A stretch of 64,000 nucleotides of DNA from Anas platyrhynchos. Taxonomy: Eukaryota > Chordata > Aves > Anseriformes > Anatidae. Under the pieces are notes generated by a model. It did no database searches. It was not told the DNA's origin and worked only from the letters and a program-made list of their open reading frames with translations. The stretch lies in contig NC_092607.1 in assembly GCF_047663525.1 (NCBI RefSeq), positions 8,713,001 to 8,777,000 on the forward strand, given 5' to 3'. A program made the translations under genes and the position numbers. This document shows positions 24,900-35,306 of the stretch, piece by piece (within the stretch, counting starts at the first letter, position 1; each line of letters begins with the position of its first letter).

Positions 24900-25690
24900 A
24901 GGCTCAGGTTTGGGTTTGGGGCTTGGGGTGAGGCTCAGAGTTAGCTGTGGGTCCAGGGTCAGCTCCAGATCCGGGGCTTGAGGTGAGCTTTGGTGTGGGG
25001 GCTCTGGGATCAAGGGGCTGGGGCTGGGGCTCAGGGTTGGTGCTCAGCTCCGGGTCTTTCAGTCAGGTCCAGGTCAGGGGCTCATAGTCACGTCTGGGGT
25101 TGTGGGCTAGGGGTTGGGGCTCAGTTCTGGTTGTCAGGGGTCACCTCTGGGCCTGGGACACAGCGTCGAAGGTCAAGGATCTGGGGTTGAGCATCCGGGA
25201 TTGGAGTTCAGGGTTGGGACTTGGGTTTAGCTCCAGTCTGGAGTCTGTTCCTGGGGTCGGGGGTTGTGGTCTGTCTTGGGTTTTGTTTTGTTGGGGTCAG
25301 CTCCACGACTGGGGTCTGCTCCGGGGCCTGGGGCTCAGGTACAGGGCTCAGAGTGAGCTCTGGGCTCAGGTCTGGGTCTCGGGCTTATCTCCAGGATGGA
25401 TGCTCAGGGTCAGCTCTCGGGTTGAGGGTCCGGGGTGAGCTCTTGGGTCTGGGGCTCAGGTCCAGGGCTCAGGTCTGTGGTTCATGTCCGGGGTTCAGGT
25501 CAGGGGTCAGCTCTGGGTTCAGGGCTCAGGGTAGGGGCTTGGGTCCGGGGTCAGGAGTCAGGGTTAGCTCAGGGGTTCAGGTGCGGGGTTTGGATGTAGG
25601 GTTTTGGTGCAGGGTTTGGGTCTGGGGTTAGCTGTGGGGTTAGCTCCGTCATCAGGGCTCGCTCTGGGGTCAGGGCTTGCTCTGGGGTTG
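24900..25690 (+). repeat. Degenerate G-rich minisatellite
   Basis: About 0.8 kb of loosely repeated GGGGTCAGGGCTC / GGGTTAGCTC / GGGTTTGGG-like units with strong G-over-C strand bias on the + strand. Units are too diverged to give a fixed period by eye. Such DNA is common in bird microchromosome and subtelomeric regions and could form G-quadruplexes. Open frames across it are low-complexity artefacts. Confidence 0.7.
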
Positions 25691-25749
25691 GGTGCAGAGC
25701 CTTCATCACCCACAGGCACAAGGAAAAGCCAAGACTGGGCCAGGCTGGG

Positions 25750-25885
25750 TGGATGGGGCTGCTCTGCATGGTTCTGCACCACAGGGCATTCTTAGGGGGG
25801 GGGAGGCTGGAAGGGTTGGGGGACATGAAGGGACATAAGGGGCTGGGGGTACCTGGGGTGCACAGTCAGAGGGGAACTGGAGGCG
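25750..25885. repeat. Left copy of direct repeat flanking dynactin-2-like gene
   Basis: This segment (GGTTCTGCACCACAGGGCAT, then a G-rich run, then a GGGGCTGGGGGTACCTGGGG-like core and TGCACAGTCAGAGGGGAA) is clearly related to 30,985-31,110, in the same orientation, with scattered differences. The two copies bracket the dynactin-2-like gene, one about 220 bp beyond its stop and one about 140 bp upstream of its start. Confidence 0.7.
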
Positions 25886-25997
25886 GGGGGTCATTATGAA
25901 TGCAATAAAATATGCATTCGAAATGCTGCATCTGGGCATTGCTGATGTGCCACAGACCAAAGGAGATGCCAACATGGACACACTTTCAGACAAAACA

Positions 25998-26003
25998 TTT
26001 ATT
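25998..26003 (-). terminator. Poly(A) signal of dynactin-2-like gene
   Basis: TTTATT on the + strand reads AATAAA on the - strand, about 100 bp beyond the TGA of the dynactin-2-like gene. It is the first such hexamer downstream and so the likely 3' end signal. Confidence 0.6.
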
Positions 26004-26104
26004 TAGGAATGGGGTGGAAAAAAAGCTTTCCAGATCGGGTAAGATTCCAAGGGGGTTGTGGAGTTCGAGGTTGCAGCAATGCCCGAATGGACTCTGGGTT
26101 TCTC

Positions 26105-29100
26105 TCACTGCTGCAGCTGTTTGATGTGGGCTTTTAGAGCTGAAAAATTGTCCCTTACAATGGCCAGATTTTCCTTTAACGTCTTCTGGACCTGCAGGGG
26201 AGTCAGAGGGGCAGGGGATGAGTGGGAGAGGCAGGATGGGACCCACTCCTTCTCCAGTGCATGCCGGTGGGACTCACCTCCACCAGCAGCAAGGCCTTGC
26301 TCCTGAGATCAACAACCATCTCCTGCTGCGTGGTCTCCCAGTATACCAGGGCCTGCATGAACCACGTAGCTGGGAGGGAGGTAAAAGCTCAGTGCTGCTG
26401 GGGACTGTACCCCCCCCCCCCCAACATGTTCTTCGTCATGCCACACCACTGTCCCCAGCGTCCCCCCCAGCCCCTCACCTTCCTCATGCAGGTCCCTGAG
26501 GATCAGCAGTCGCTGTACCACATCAGGCAGACTGCTGACCACAGGGTCCCAGCGCTGCAGCATCTCATGGACCTGGTGTATCTGGGGCAAGGGGTGGAAA
26601 GCAAGAAAGGAGGGTGTAAGCACAGTCTGCAGGGGGATTCCATAAAAGCCCCCCATGCTGGCGTTGCTTTGAGGGGCCCTCCCTGCTCCTCTTACTTTGC
26701 TCTGGGTTTCAGGGTCTAGCATGATTGCCTTGTGCTCGGTGTTTTCAATGACCTTCTGCAGGACGCTCTGCAGAGGGAGAAGCAGATGTGAGACCCCAAA
26801 TCCAGCAGTGTCCCCCACCCCAACTTCATAGCCTTTGCTGGTGCCCTCCCCTGGCTCTCCCATGGCCCTGTGCCACCCTCCGTGGGGCTGGTGGGACTAT
26901 TGCTGGCTGGGGGCTGCAGGACTCCCCCCCAACCTCCCTCTCTCTGAGCCCCCTAACCTGCAGCCTGGCCTCCACTTGGTCCAGCACAGCCATGTCCAGG
27001 ATGTTCACTTTGGCTTGGAGGATCTGCACGGTCTCCTAGGGATGGAGAACAAGGTGAGGGGAGGCCAGGCAGTGCCCCATGGCTGCCCCAGTGCCATGTG
27101 CAGGGGTGGGGAAAAGTGTCCCACCATGCCACCCACACCATGGCCAGCCATACCCTGGAGCACATTCAGCACAGCAGAGCTAACCAGTCAAAAGATAGGA
27201 CAGTCCCACTCCACTCAATGCTGGTGTGGCATCACCTTGAGTGCAGTCTGTGTGCAGTCTGGGGCTCCCCAGTATGAGAAGGAGATAAAAAATACTAGAA
27301 TGGGTCCCAAAAGAGGTGTTCTATAAAGATGGGGGAAGGGCTAGACGGCATGACTTAGGATGAGCAGCTTGGTCTGTTCTTGGTTTGTTCAGCTTTGAGA
27401 AGAGCAGCCTGAGGGGTGACCTCTTTGCTGTCTACAACACCCTCAGGGTGTAGAGCGGAGAGGGAGGTGCTGATCTCTTTTCTCTGGTGACTGAGTGTGA
27501 GGGAACAGCTTAAAGCTGCACCAGCAGAAGTTCCAGTTGGGTATTAGGACATACATGTAAGTTCTTCACCAGGGTGGTGACTGAGGAGCACAACAGGCTC
27601 CCCAAGCAGGGGAGCACGGACACAAACCTGTCGGTGTTCAAGAAGCATTTGGGCAATGCTCTTATATATTAACTACTAGATTGCCCCGTGTGGAGCCAAG
27701 AGTTCAACTCAATGATCTTCATGGGTCCCTCCCACTCAGGCTATTCTAGGATTCCAGGACTTACCACAAGGCTGGTGCCCTTCAGCCCAACCAATGATGG
27801 GTTCTGTGGGGAGGAAAATCACATCAGTGGGGCAGGATAGAGAGCAGGAGAGTGGCAGGGCTGGAGCACCTGTCCCTTACCTGGCTGTCAGGCTCGTATC
27901 GTACCATCACCTCCAGCTGTGCCAACCGCTTCTCCAGCTCTGCAATCTGGGGGGGGAAACAAGGGCTGAGAGGGCAGGACAGGCCATTTTGGGGTCAAAC
28001 TCTCGGACTCCCCCTCCACACACTCACATTAACAGCCTGGGAGAACTGGTCCTGCTCTGGCCTCCAGTACAGCTCAAAGGTGAGCATGTCTCCAGTGGGG
28101 GCTGGGGCCTTGCCGGGTCTCTCCCCTGACACTGCCTTCTTGCACTTCACCTCCTCCAGCTGCTGCAACAGGCGCCTGGGCAAGGGGAAGAGGTGAGTGT
28201 GCTGCTCTGGTACTGCCTCATGGGGTTGCTGGCATCCTCCCCCTGCTGCCCCCCACTTCCCAAGCTGAAGGCGTGATGCCTCGGGACCACACTCACTTGG
28301 CCAGCGTGCCTTCGAGGTCCGTGAAGTCTATGGCTGCAGCAGGGCCCAGTAGCTTTTCCAGGTGGCTGGAGACCAGCTGCTGCTTCAGGCCTTCCACCTG
28401 CCTGGCCAAGGCCATGGGTATGAGCTCCTCCTCAGCCTCCGACTCCTTCAATGCACTCTGCGCAGGGGTAGGACAGGCGGCTGTGTCAGCCCCCAAGGAT
28501 GGCCTGCCTGCAGGTCCCTGCAGGTGCTGGTACACCAGTACCCAAAACCCTTTGGTAGTAGCTGTGCCTTCACAGACAGGCAAGTAAACTTGTGGCTGTG
28601 GGAGAGCTGTGGTGCTGGGCAGGGACGTAACTGTGTGTTGAGGAGGGACAAGGGACGAATGCAGTAGGGTAGTTCACACTAAAGGGACATCTCTGCACTT
28701 GTTTGACTCACATTTTCATACTCTCCAGACTTGTAGCCTGTTGTACTGGTCTTGCTTGTGCTGTCGGAGAAATCTGTGAGAAAAGAGCAGAGGGTCACCA
28801 CAAAATACCTGGGGAGTCTATGCCATCCCTGGGTCCATCTCAGCAACCCAGGGACCATAGCTCACCCTTCCCCGGTCCCCTTGGCTCACCCACTCCCTTG
28901 GTGCCCAGGCGCTTGTCCTTGAACTTCTCGAAGGCAGCATTGGGGTTGATGACAAAGTGCTCCACACTGGTGCTGGTAAGCTCCTCCTGCACACAGGACA
29001 CAGCACTAAGGACAAAGGAAGACTCAAAGGTTTGTGTGCAGGGCTGCCGTCTCTGTGCTCTCTGTAGCCCTGGCAGCCTTTGAGGGCCAGTGCTGGGGAC

Positions 29101-30844
29101 CAGATGGGTGGAAATGGGGCTGACGGTGTCCCCATCCTCCCCAACTGCCCCAGGATGATGCATAAACCCCCAGGGCAACCCTCAGGTTGCAACAGGTACA
29201 CAGGGGCAGGTGCAACAGTCAGACCCAGCAAAGGCTCCTCTTGGGCAGCAAGGGCTCTCCAGGATGCACCATTTCCCAGGACATGGCTCATGCACATCAG
29301 ACCCCCGGCCTGGCCTGGCCAACAGGAAAAACCCCACAAGGGCCTGGCAGCAGGGCCAGGGCACACTGAGGCAGTCCTTTGGCGGTTCTGGGACCCCCAC
29401 AACCAGTAACAGGCAGTCTGCTGCCACACGTGTTATGTGTGGTTGGGGTGGCCCCAGTCCCACAGCTGTGTTTCAGGGTGGCTTCCATCATCCACGGGCT
29501 CTGGGGTGCTTGCAACTTGTGAGACGACTTCAACGCCTCCAAGACTTCTCCACAGCTTTCCCTGCAGCCTAGCTTGCACATGTCCCCTTGAGGGGCGCGT
29601 GCAGACAGCAACTTGGGGTGCTTCTCGCCCTCTGACACAGCAGGGCCCTGCAGGAGGTGCCCCAAGGACACCCTGCCTGCTCCCCTCTCTGGCCCCTGTG
29701 CCTGACCTGAAGCACTCTCAGGGAGCTCCGGCACAGCACAAATGGAGAAGAAGGGGTGAGAGCAGCGGGGGCAGCTCTCCAGCATGGCTGGGGGGGCTGT
29801 CCAGCTGTGGGGAGACGGCAAGTGCCTCTGAGCAGAGCAGTGGCTGACACACAGGCTCTTACCAGCTACTTGCGTTCCCCAGGGGTGAGAAAGTCAGAGT
29901 TAGGAGGAGAGGAGAGGAGAGAGAAAGCAGTCCCAGCAGTGCCACTGGGACATGGCACTGCATTACGCAGGACACGGAGCCAGGGGACAGGGGCAAGGAC
30001 ACCCACCCAGCACGAGTCTTGCCCTTGCTCCTTGCTGCCCTGCAGCAATGTCAGGCTGAGACAGGGCCAGCAGACCATGTTGGGGTAGTGTCACTGCAGG
30101 GACATGTGCAGGGACAGGAGCCGCTCCCCTGTCCCAGAGATGATCTCGCTGAGCCAGATGCCTGTGGGATTGGGGCACCAGCACCCTTGCTCACCTCTAC
30201 CACACATGGGGCCCCAGCAGAGCCTTACCAACTCAAACTCGGCCTGGTCGCCCTCGGGTGTGTCACTGGTCTCATAGACCTCTGGTTCATTCCAGGCCTA
30301 GCACACAAACAGGCTCAGCTATTTGCTCTTTCTCACCAGGCACCCCCGAACTGCCCCAGACACCTTCAGATGGTGCCTCTGCCCACCCACCCCTAACCCC
30401 CGTCAGTTCCCTGCCCACACTCACCCTATCTCCCCAAGAACTCCTCAGCTCTTCTGGACACCTCCAATGTCCCCAGGCCCCCTCTTCCTGCCCCCATGCC
30501 CCTGACACCCCCTGTGCTCAGGTACCCTACAGGCACCCCCACACCTGCAGCCACCCTGACCCCCCCGCAAGTCCCAATGCCCTGACACGCCTGTCTGTCG
30601 CCCCCCACCCCAGACAGCCCCGACTACCCCCCATCTCCCCAAACACCCCACTTACTGCCCTGCTGCCTCAGATCCCCCCGAGCACCCAAAACCAACCCCA
30701 ATCCCCCCAGGTCCCCCATCTGACCCTGGCATCCCCAACCTCCCCACAGGCCCCACGTTCTCTCCCCTGACCCCCTCCGGACACCCCAAGGCCCAGCCCC
30801 GCACGCACGATGCCAGGCAGGTCGGCAAACTTGGGGGTGGCCAT
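26105..30844 (-). CDS. DCTN2: Dynactin subunit 2-like (dynamitin), 13 exons
   Basis: Homologue of the p50 dynamitin subunit that forms the dynactin shoulder and joins the Arp1 filament to p150Glued for dynein-driven transport. Exons in gene order: 30809-30844, 30229-30297, 28890-28986, 28712-28773, 28297-28457, 28028-28175, 27881-27946, 27765-27803, 26958-27035, 26696-26767, 26479-26581, 26278-26369 and 26105-26191. All have GT-AG borders and matching phases; the total is 1,110 nt, 369 residues. Family landmarks: N-terminal [12 protein letters not shown], the [20 protein letters not shown] block, [45 protein letters not shown] and WETTQQEMV near the C-terminus. Human DCTN2 has about 401-406 residues. 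The shortfall is mainly one segment: after SGEYEN the protein jumps to the KESEAEEEL helix, and roughly 36 residues of the first coiled coil have no visible exon. Divergence is high for such a conserved protein, so this may be a paralogue rather than the orthologue. Confidence 0.88.
27225..27757 (+). mobile_element. CR1 LINE 3' fragment in intron 8
   Basis: A 5'-truncated CR1 non-LTR retrotransposon, opposite in orientation to the dynactin-2-like gene. Recognised from its untranslated 3' region (caccttgagtgcag start, ggtgacctctttgc, ggctccccaagcag, caagaagcatttgg, gggtccctcccactcagg) and the typical tail ctattctaggattcc. The tail ends within a few bases of the exon 8 splice donor at 27,763-27,764. 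It is an old, inactive copy. Confidence 0.85.
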
Positions 30845-30984
30845 GGCTGGGGGATCGCTGAGGGGCCCGGTTCCAGGGCAGTGCAGGGGGTGCCAATGGG
30901 GGCGGCTCCGGGCTGGTGTCGGACAGGGCTGGAAGCTGCTCACAGCCAGGGCAGGTGTGAGGCAGAGCTGAGCGGGGGCAGGGG
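30845..30984 (-). promoter_or_regulatory. Putative promoter of dynactin-2-like gene
   Basis: GC-rich sequence directly upstream of the dynactin-2-like start codon, with no TATA box at a usual distance. Assigned only by position; the transcription start cannot be fixed from sequence. Confidence 0.3.
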
Positions 30985-31110
30985 TGGCCGTTTGGGGCCG
31001 CTCTAGAAGGTTCTGTGCCACAGGGCATGCTGGGGGGGAAAAGACACAAGGGGACACCTGGGGCTGGGGGCACCCCGGGGTGCAGTCAGGGGGGAAATCT
31101 GGGGAGGGAC
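30985..31110. repeat. Right copy of direct repeat flanking dynactin-2-like gene
   Basis: Partner of 25,750-25,885: GGTTCTGTGCCACAGGGCAT, a G run, GGGGCTGGGGGCACCCCGGG and TGCAGTCAGGGGGGAA in the same order and orientation. Its place just upstream of the dynactin-2-like gene suggests promoter DNA that was duplicated along with, or instead of, a second gene copy. Confidence 0.7.
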
Positions 31111-31754
31111 ACTGACGGTGCAAATCGGGGTGGGGGCACGTGGGGCTGCACGCAGGGGGGCACACGTGAGTGAAAATTCAGGGGGTGAAACATACGGGGG
31201 TGGAAATGGTGGAGGGAAAGGGGGTCACACGGGAGTGGAGGCACACACAAGTGAAAATGGGGGGGCACACAGAGGGGCAGGGGGTTGCGCTTCTTAGGGC
31301 AGCCTGTTGGTTGTGCTCCAACATTGCTGCATGGCAGCAGTGTTGTAGCACAGGTTTGTGCTTTTGTTCCAAAGGGGAAAGCAATAGCAGAGCCTGGCAG
31401 AGCCTTCTCTTTGAAGCCCCTAAAGCTCTCCAACAGGGATCCAGGAGGGGACACCTTGCTCAAGGCCGCACCTGAGGAGAAACAAGGTGCTTGTGGCAGA
31501 GCTGGGTGCACAATGATGGCAGCAGGCTTGGTGGGCATGCAGCAGGCTTCCAGAAGCAGTGATGGTGTGAATTCCGTCACAGACCCACGCTCTGAGCACG
31601 CCTGAGCCTTTGGTCTAATGGGCAAATCAGGATCTGAAAGAGCCAGGGCTTTCCAACCAGTTCATAGCAGGGAGCACAAGCCTTGCAAGTTAAGGGCGGA
31701 ACAGCCTTTCCACAAGCCAGTAAAGGAAAGTCACGGTCACCACTTGTGACTAAG
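31111..31754. other. Unassigned stretch
   Basis: G-rich at first (short GGGGGNACAC-type imperfect repeats to about 31,290), then unique-looking. Open frames on both strands have no domain or splice support. Confidence 0.4.
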
Positions 31755-32282
31755 AATGAATCAGAATCACAGAATCATTTAGCTTGGCATGATGACACTC
31801 AGGATAACCTGCCCAATGAGCTTCCCCATCACCGAAGTCAGACTGACAGACCTATATTTTCCCGGGTCCACCCTCCGGCCTCTCTTGTAGATGGCTGTCA
31901 CATTTGCTAGCCGCCAGTTGACTGGAACCTCCCCTGATAGCCAGGACTGCTTATAAATGATGGAAAGCAGCTTGGCGAGCACTTCTACCTGTTCTCTCAG
32001 TACCCTCGGGTGGATCCCATCTGGCCCCATCAACTTATGTACATTGAAGTGCTGTAGCAGGTCGTGAACCATTTCCTCGTGGATTATGAGGGCCACAATC
32101 TGCTCCCCATCCCCTTCCACCAGCTCAGGGGGCTGGGTACCCAGAGAACAACTGGTCTTGCTACTAAAAACTGAGACAAATAAGGCATTAAACACCTTAG
32201 CCTTTTCCTCATCTCTTTCCACTAAGTTTCTCTCCGCATCCAGTAAAGGATAGAGATTCTCCTTAGTCCTCCTTTTCATGTT
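31755..32282 (-). mobile_element. CR1 LINE fragment with reverse-transcriptase part
   Basis: The - strand encodes a piece of CR1 ORF2 reverse transcriptase (LMGPDGIHPRVLREQ, VPVNWRLANVTAIYKRGRR, YRSVSLTSVMGKLI), and the + strand at 31,762-31,778 shows the reverse of the CR1 3' tail (aatcacagaatcat). The RT part is joined almost directly to the tail, so the middle of the element is missing. An old, dead LINE copy. Confidence 0.85.
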
Positions 32283-32720
32283 AAGGGGCAGTTTTCATGT
32301 TAAGATAACATTTTTTGTTATCTTTCACAGCAGTAGCCAGACTGAGCTAAAGGGCTCCAAGCCCCTGGCAAAGCAGCACTGCTGGATCTGTGACTGCTCG
32401 ATCTGTGATCTGACTCCTGAAGGCAAGGAGCCTGAAGAATACCAAGATCTTATATGAGATGGTCCAAGATGACACTTTCTGGGGAATATAGAGACATTTG
32501 CAAAAATTGACCTCTTGGTTGCCTGAATGGGATGGCTCCAGCAACATATTTTTATCATTCTAGCAATAATGGCATTGTGTTTCTATCATTTCTCATGAAA
32601 TCTGAAGAAAAATATTGAACCCTACTGTTCTAAAAACTAAAGAGTGGGTGATGTGAAGAGCTGCAAAACAAAATAGTAGTAAGAAAAGAGGACAGGAGAA
32701 TTGAACATCAAAGTTATGTT

Positions 32721-32861
32721 TTTTTGCAGTAGAATGTGGTTTTGCAGTGGAAAATTCCACTAACTTTTCATATTCAAAAGTGATTGTGTAGGTGTGACAG
32801 TGGCATAGCAGTGGGAAGTATGTTAAGAAGATAATGGGAAGGTCCTGCTGTCTCAAAATTA
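32721..32861. repeat. 141-bp repeat, left copy
   Basis: About 141 bp (ttttgcagtagaatgtgg ... ggtcctgctgtctcaaaatta) also found with few changes at 41,771-41,911. The two copies lie just outside the left end and just outside the right end of the first CD1 duplication unit. No known family recognised. Confidence 0.85.
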
Positions 32862-32945
32862 GGAGGATAGCTAAGAAAAACAGGATAAGCAGTGGGAAAT
32901 CAGTAAAAACAAAAAACCACGGGCCCTCTAGTCAAGAGAAAAGAA

Positions 32946-33877
32946 GAGAGACCCCACACTGGAGCAGGGACATAACTGTGAAGGGGCAGTGGAAATGAAG
33001 TGTTACTGACATGCGGAAAACGGCCTCCACAATCAGTCAGCTTGTAAAGTAGGTACGTTTATTCAGCCTGGACAGCATGGGGGGAAGTCCCACCAAAGTC
33101 GTGCACACCACAACACGGCAGCTTGCCTTGGTTATATGCAGTAAAGTGACATACGCATGAAGTTCCCCAATGCTCCTATACATATGCGTGACCTATACTT
33201 ACTTCATATTAAAATTAGTTCCAAGAAGGCATTTCCACAAACTCCTCCCATCTGCACTTGCGCATTGCCTCCTGCTGGTGGTTGCCGGGAGTCATCGGGA
33301 TGAAGGCTGATAACTCTTCATCACCTCTAGTTGACCCCCTGCCTTTGTGCAGACTCAGCTGCTCCTTGGCTCTCGTCCAAACCACAGGGTTGGTCTCAGC
33401 CGGTTCTCGAGACAGGTTCCCTGTTTTTGTCAGGAACCATCCTTTGTGAGGGGCCCCAAGACTTCTTGTTTTGCTTAATTTGCACAGTAGTAAGCAAAGA
33501 CATTAAGCAACATCTATTTTTAATACAATAATCTAGGTATTCATTAGTCAGCATCCTGTCTACTAAGATCCCCTTAGCTCCCTCTCTCACTGCGGACTGA
33601 TTGCAGCCCCCATGCCCTGCTTGGGGGGACGATGTAGAAGAGGCTAGATGGGGACGGAAGGTGTTTTTAGTTTGCTTTTGGGCAATAAACTATGTTATTG
33701 CCAAGTTTGTTTTACCTGTGACAATAATTGGTGGGTGATCTCCTTGTCCTTATGTCACCCTTAAACCTTTTCCATTGTATTTTCTTCCTTTCTTTTTTTT
33801 TTTTTTTTCCTTGAGGCGGAGGAGTGAGAGAACAGTTGTGGTGGAGTTCAGCTGCCCATCAGGGTAAAACCACGACA
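32946..33877 (+). mobile_element. ERVL-type LTR (3' part), fossil, unit A
   Basis: Avian ERVL-family LTR piece: accccacactggagcagg, a late ggcaataaac poly(A) region, ctccttgtccttatgtcacc and an end near ggtaaaaccacgaca. It starts at the left edge of duplication unit A; the full-length counterpart is at 43,662-45,265. Another LTR is nested inside it (about 33,012-33,592). No coding region attached. An old fossil. Confidence 0.75.
33012..33592 (-). mobile_element. Nested ERVK-like LTR, fossil, unit A
   Basis: About 580 bp inserted into the ERVL LTR. Read on the - strand it shows a late ctgaataaacc poly(A) signal about 55 bp before an end of ccgttttccgca, which is LTR architecture. The outer boundary near 33,592 is approximate and no clear target-site duplication was found. 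The same insertion is present in unit B (44,402-44,982), so it predates the duplication. Confidence 0.6.
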
Positions 33878-35236
33878 GGTGACAACCCCCTGGCTCCCCA
33901 TGCTGGCTCCAAGCAAGGATGAGTGCAGGACAGAGCAGGGCTCTGTAGGGCAGAATCGACCCTGGCACCACCATTGCCTTGAGGCATTTCCATTCTCCCA
34001 GGATAGTAGTCACCCCTAAAACAGCTCCTGAACCCCAGGGGACTAGGTGTCTGTGCTACAGGGTGGGCTGGATCGCAACATGCTCATACCCAGTTACTTG
34101 TTTCCTTACTTCCTTTTGTATGTTCACGAGAATAATAAATAGTCTAATGGTTTTATTCTATTCTCATTTTTGTCAGTGCTGGGGCGGGTGAGTCCAAGGG
34201 CCATTTCAGCCTTGTGCCATGGGATGAAGCCATGGGTACACAGCAGAAAGGACAAGGGGAAGAGGAAAGGAGCTGCAGGGACAGCCTAGGGTCATGTGGG
34301 AGACAGCAAAGGGACACTGTGGGATGAGAAAATGGCCAGGGCTGGGAATGTGCAGCGCAGGAAAAAGGACACTGGGGGTAGGGAAAAGGGGCAGGTATGG
34401 CATAGGAGCACTAGGTTGAAGAAGGGGCACAGGGACAAGGCTGGAGACACAGGACAGGGTGGGGACACATGGGGAAGGGTGACAGGAGAGGGGTGCTTTG
34501 GGATATGAAGGGACTATTTTGCAGCATCAACCCTCCCCATCACCTGGGGGTAACCCCCCCCATCACCTTGAGTTATCCAACTTTTGTTTGCCAGCCCCCG
34601 GCGTGTGTTGGCATCCTGCCTGGTCATGGGCCATGTTTTCTGTCCCTGGCAGGCGTGTCCTTTGCTGCCACTTGTGCCTGGAGCTCCCCACATCGTGTGG
34701 CATAGACCTCTTCATCCACTGCAGCCCTGGGACTAAACCATGGAGATTGATTCTGACTGGAACATCTCACTGGGTAGGTGAACCTTGATCCCACTGCCTA
34801 GCCTTACACCTGGGCTCTTTGCCCTTCCAAGCTGGGTACTGGCCCCATACGTATTTGTCAACATTCCTGGATCCCAGGGACCAAACCCTGGTTCAGAGAT
34901 GCTGATGTGCTCCTGAAGGGGTTGGGGTAGGGGGAGGCGATAGCCGCCCCCCTATGCTGGCATTGCTCCTCTGTCTTGGGTTGGTGTTGACGGAGTCCTG
35001 CCACTTTATGGGGAGCCAGGTGCCCCCGGGACAGGGGCATAGGGCCGGGTACTCACTGTCAGTCTCAGGAGGCTTCCCTTCACTTCTCCCAGTGGTGAGG
35101 AGTGTGGGCCCTGCACTGCGCCAGGGCTCTGCCTGGCCCGCCCAGGGTGGGACAGAGCTGTGTGGTGCCAAGTGTTCCTTGGCACTTGTCACAGCACATA
35201 GTGGGGTACTGCAGGCTCGAGGGTTTAAAATAGCAG

Positions 35237-35242
35237 TTTATT
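35237..35242 (-). terminator. Poly(A) signal of CD1 copy A
   Basis: AATAAA on the - strand (gataataaactgc) about 65 nt after the stop codon of CD1 copy A; implies a very short 3'UTR. Identical in copy B at 46,625-46,630. Confidence 0.7.
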
Positions 35243-35306
35243 ATCAGGAAGTTGAGGGGATTGGCATGGCCTCTGAGTCTCCCTGGGGCTGGTGCATCCC
35301 ACGCTC

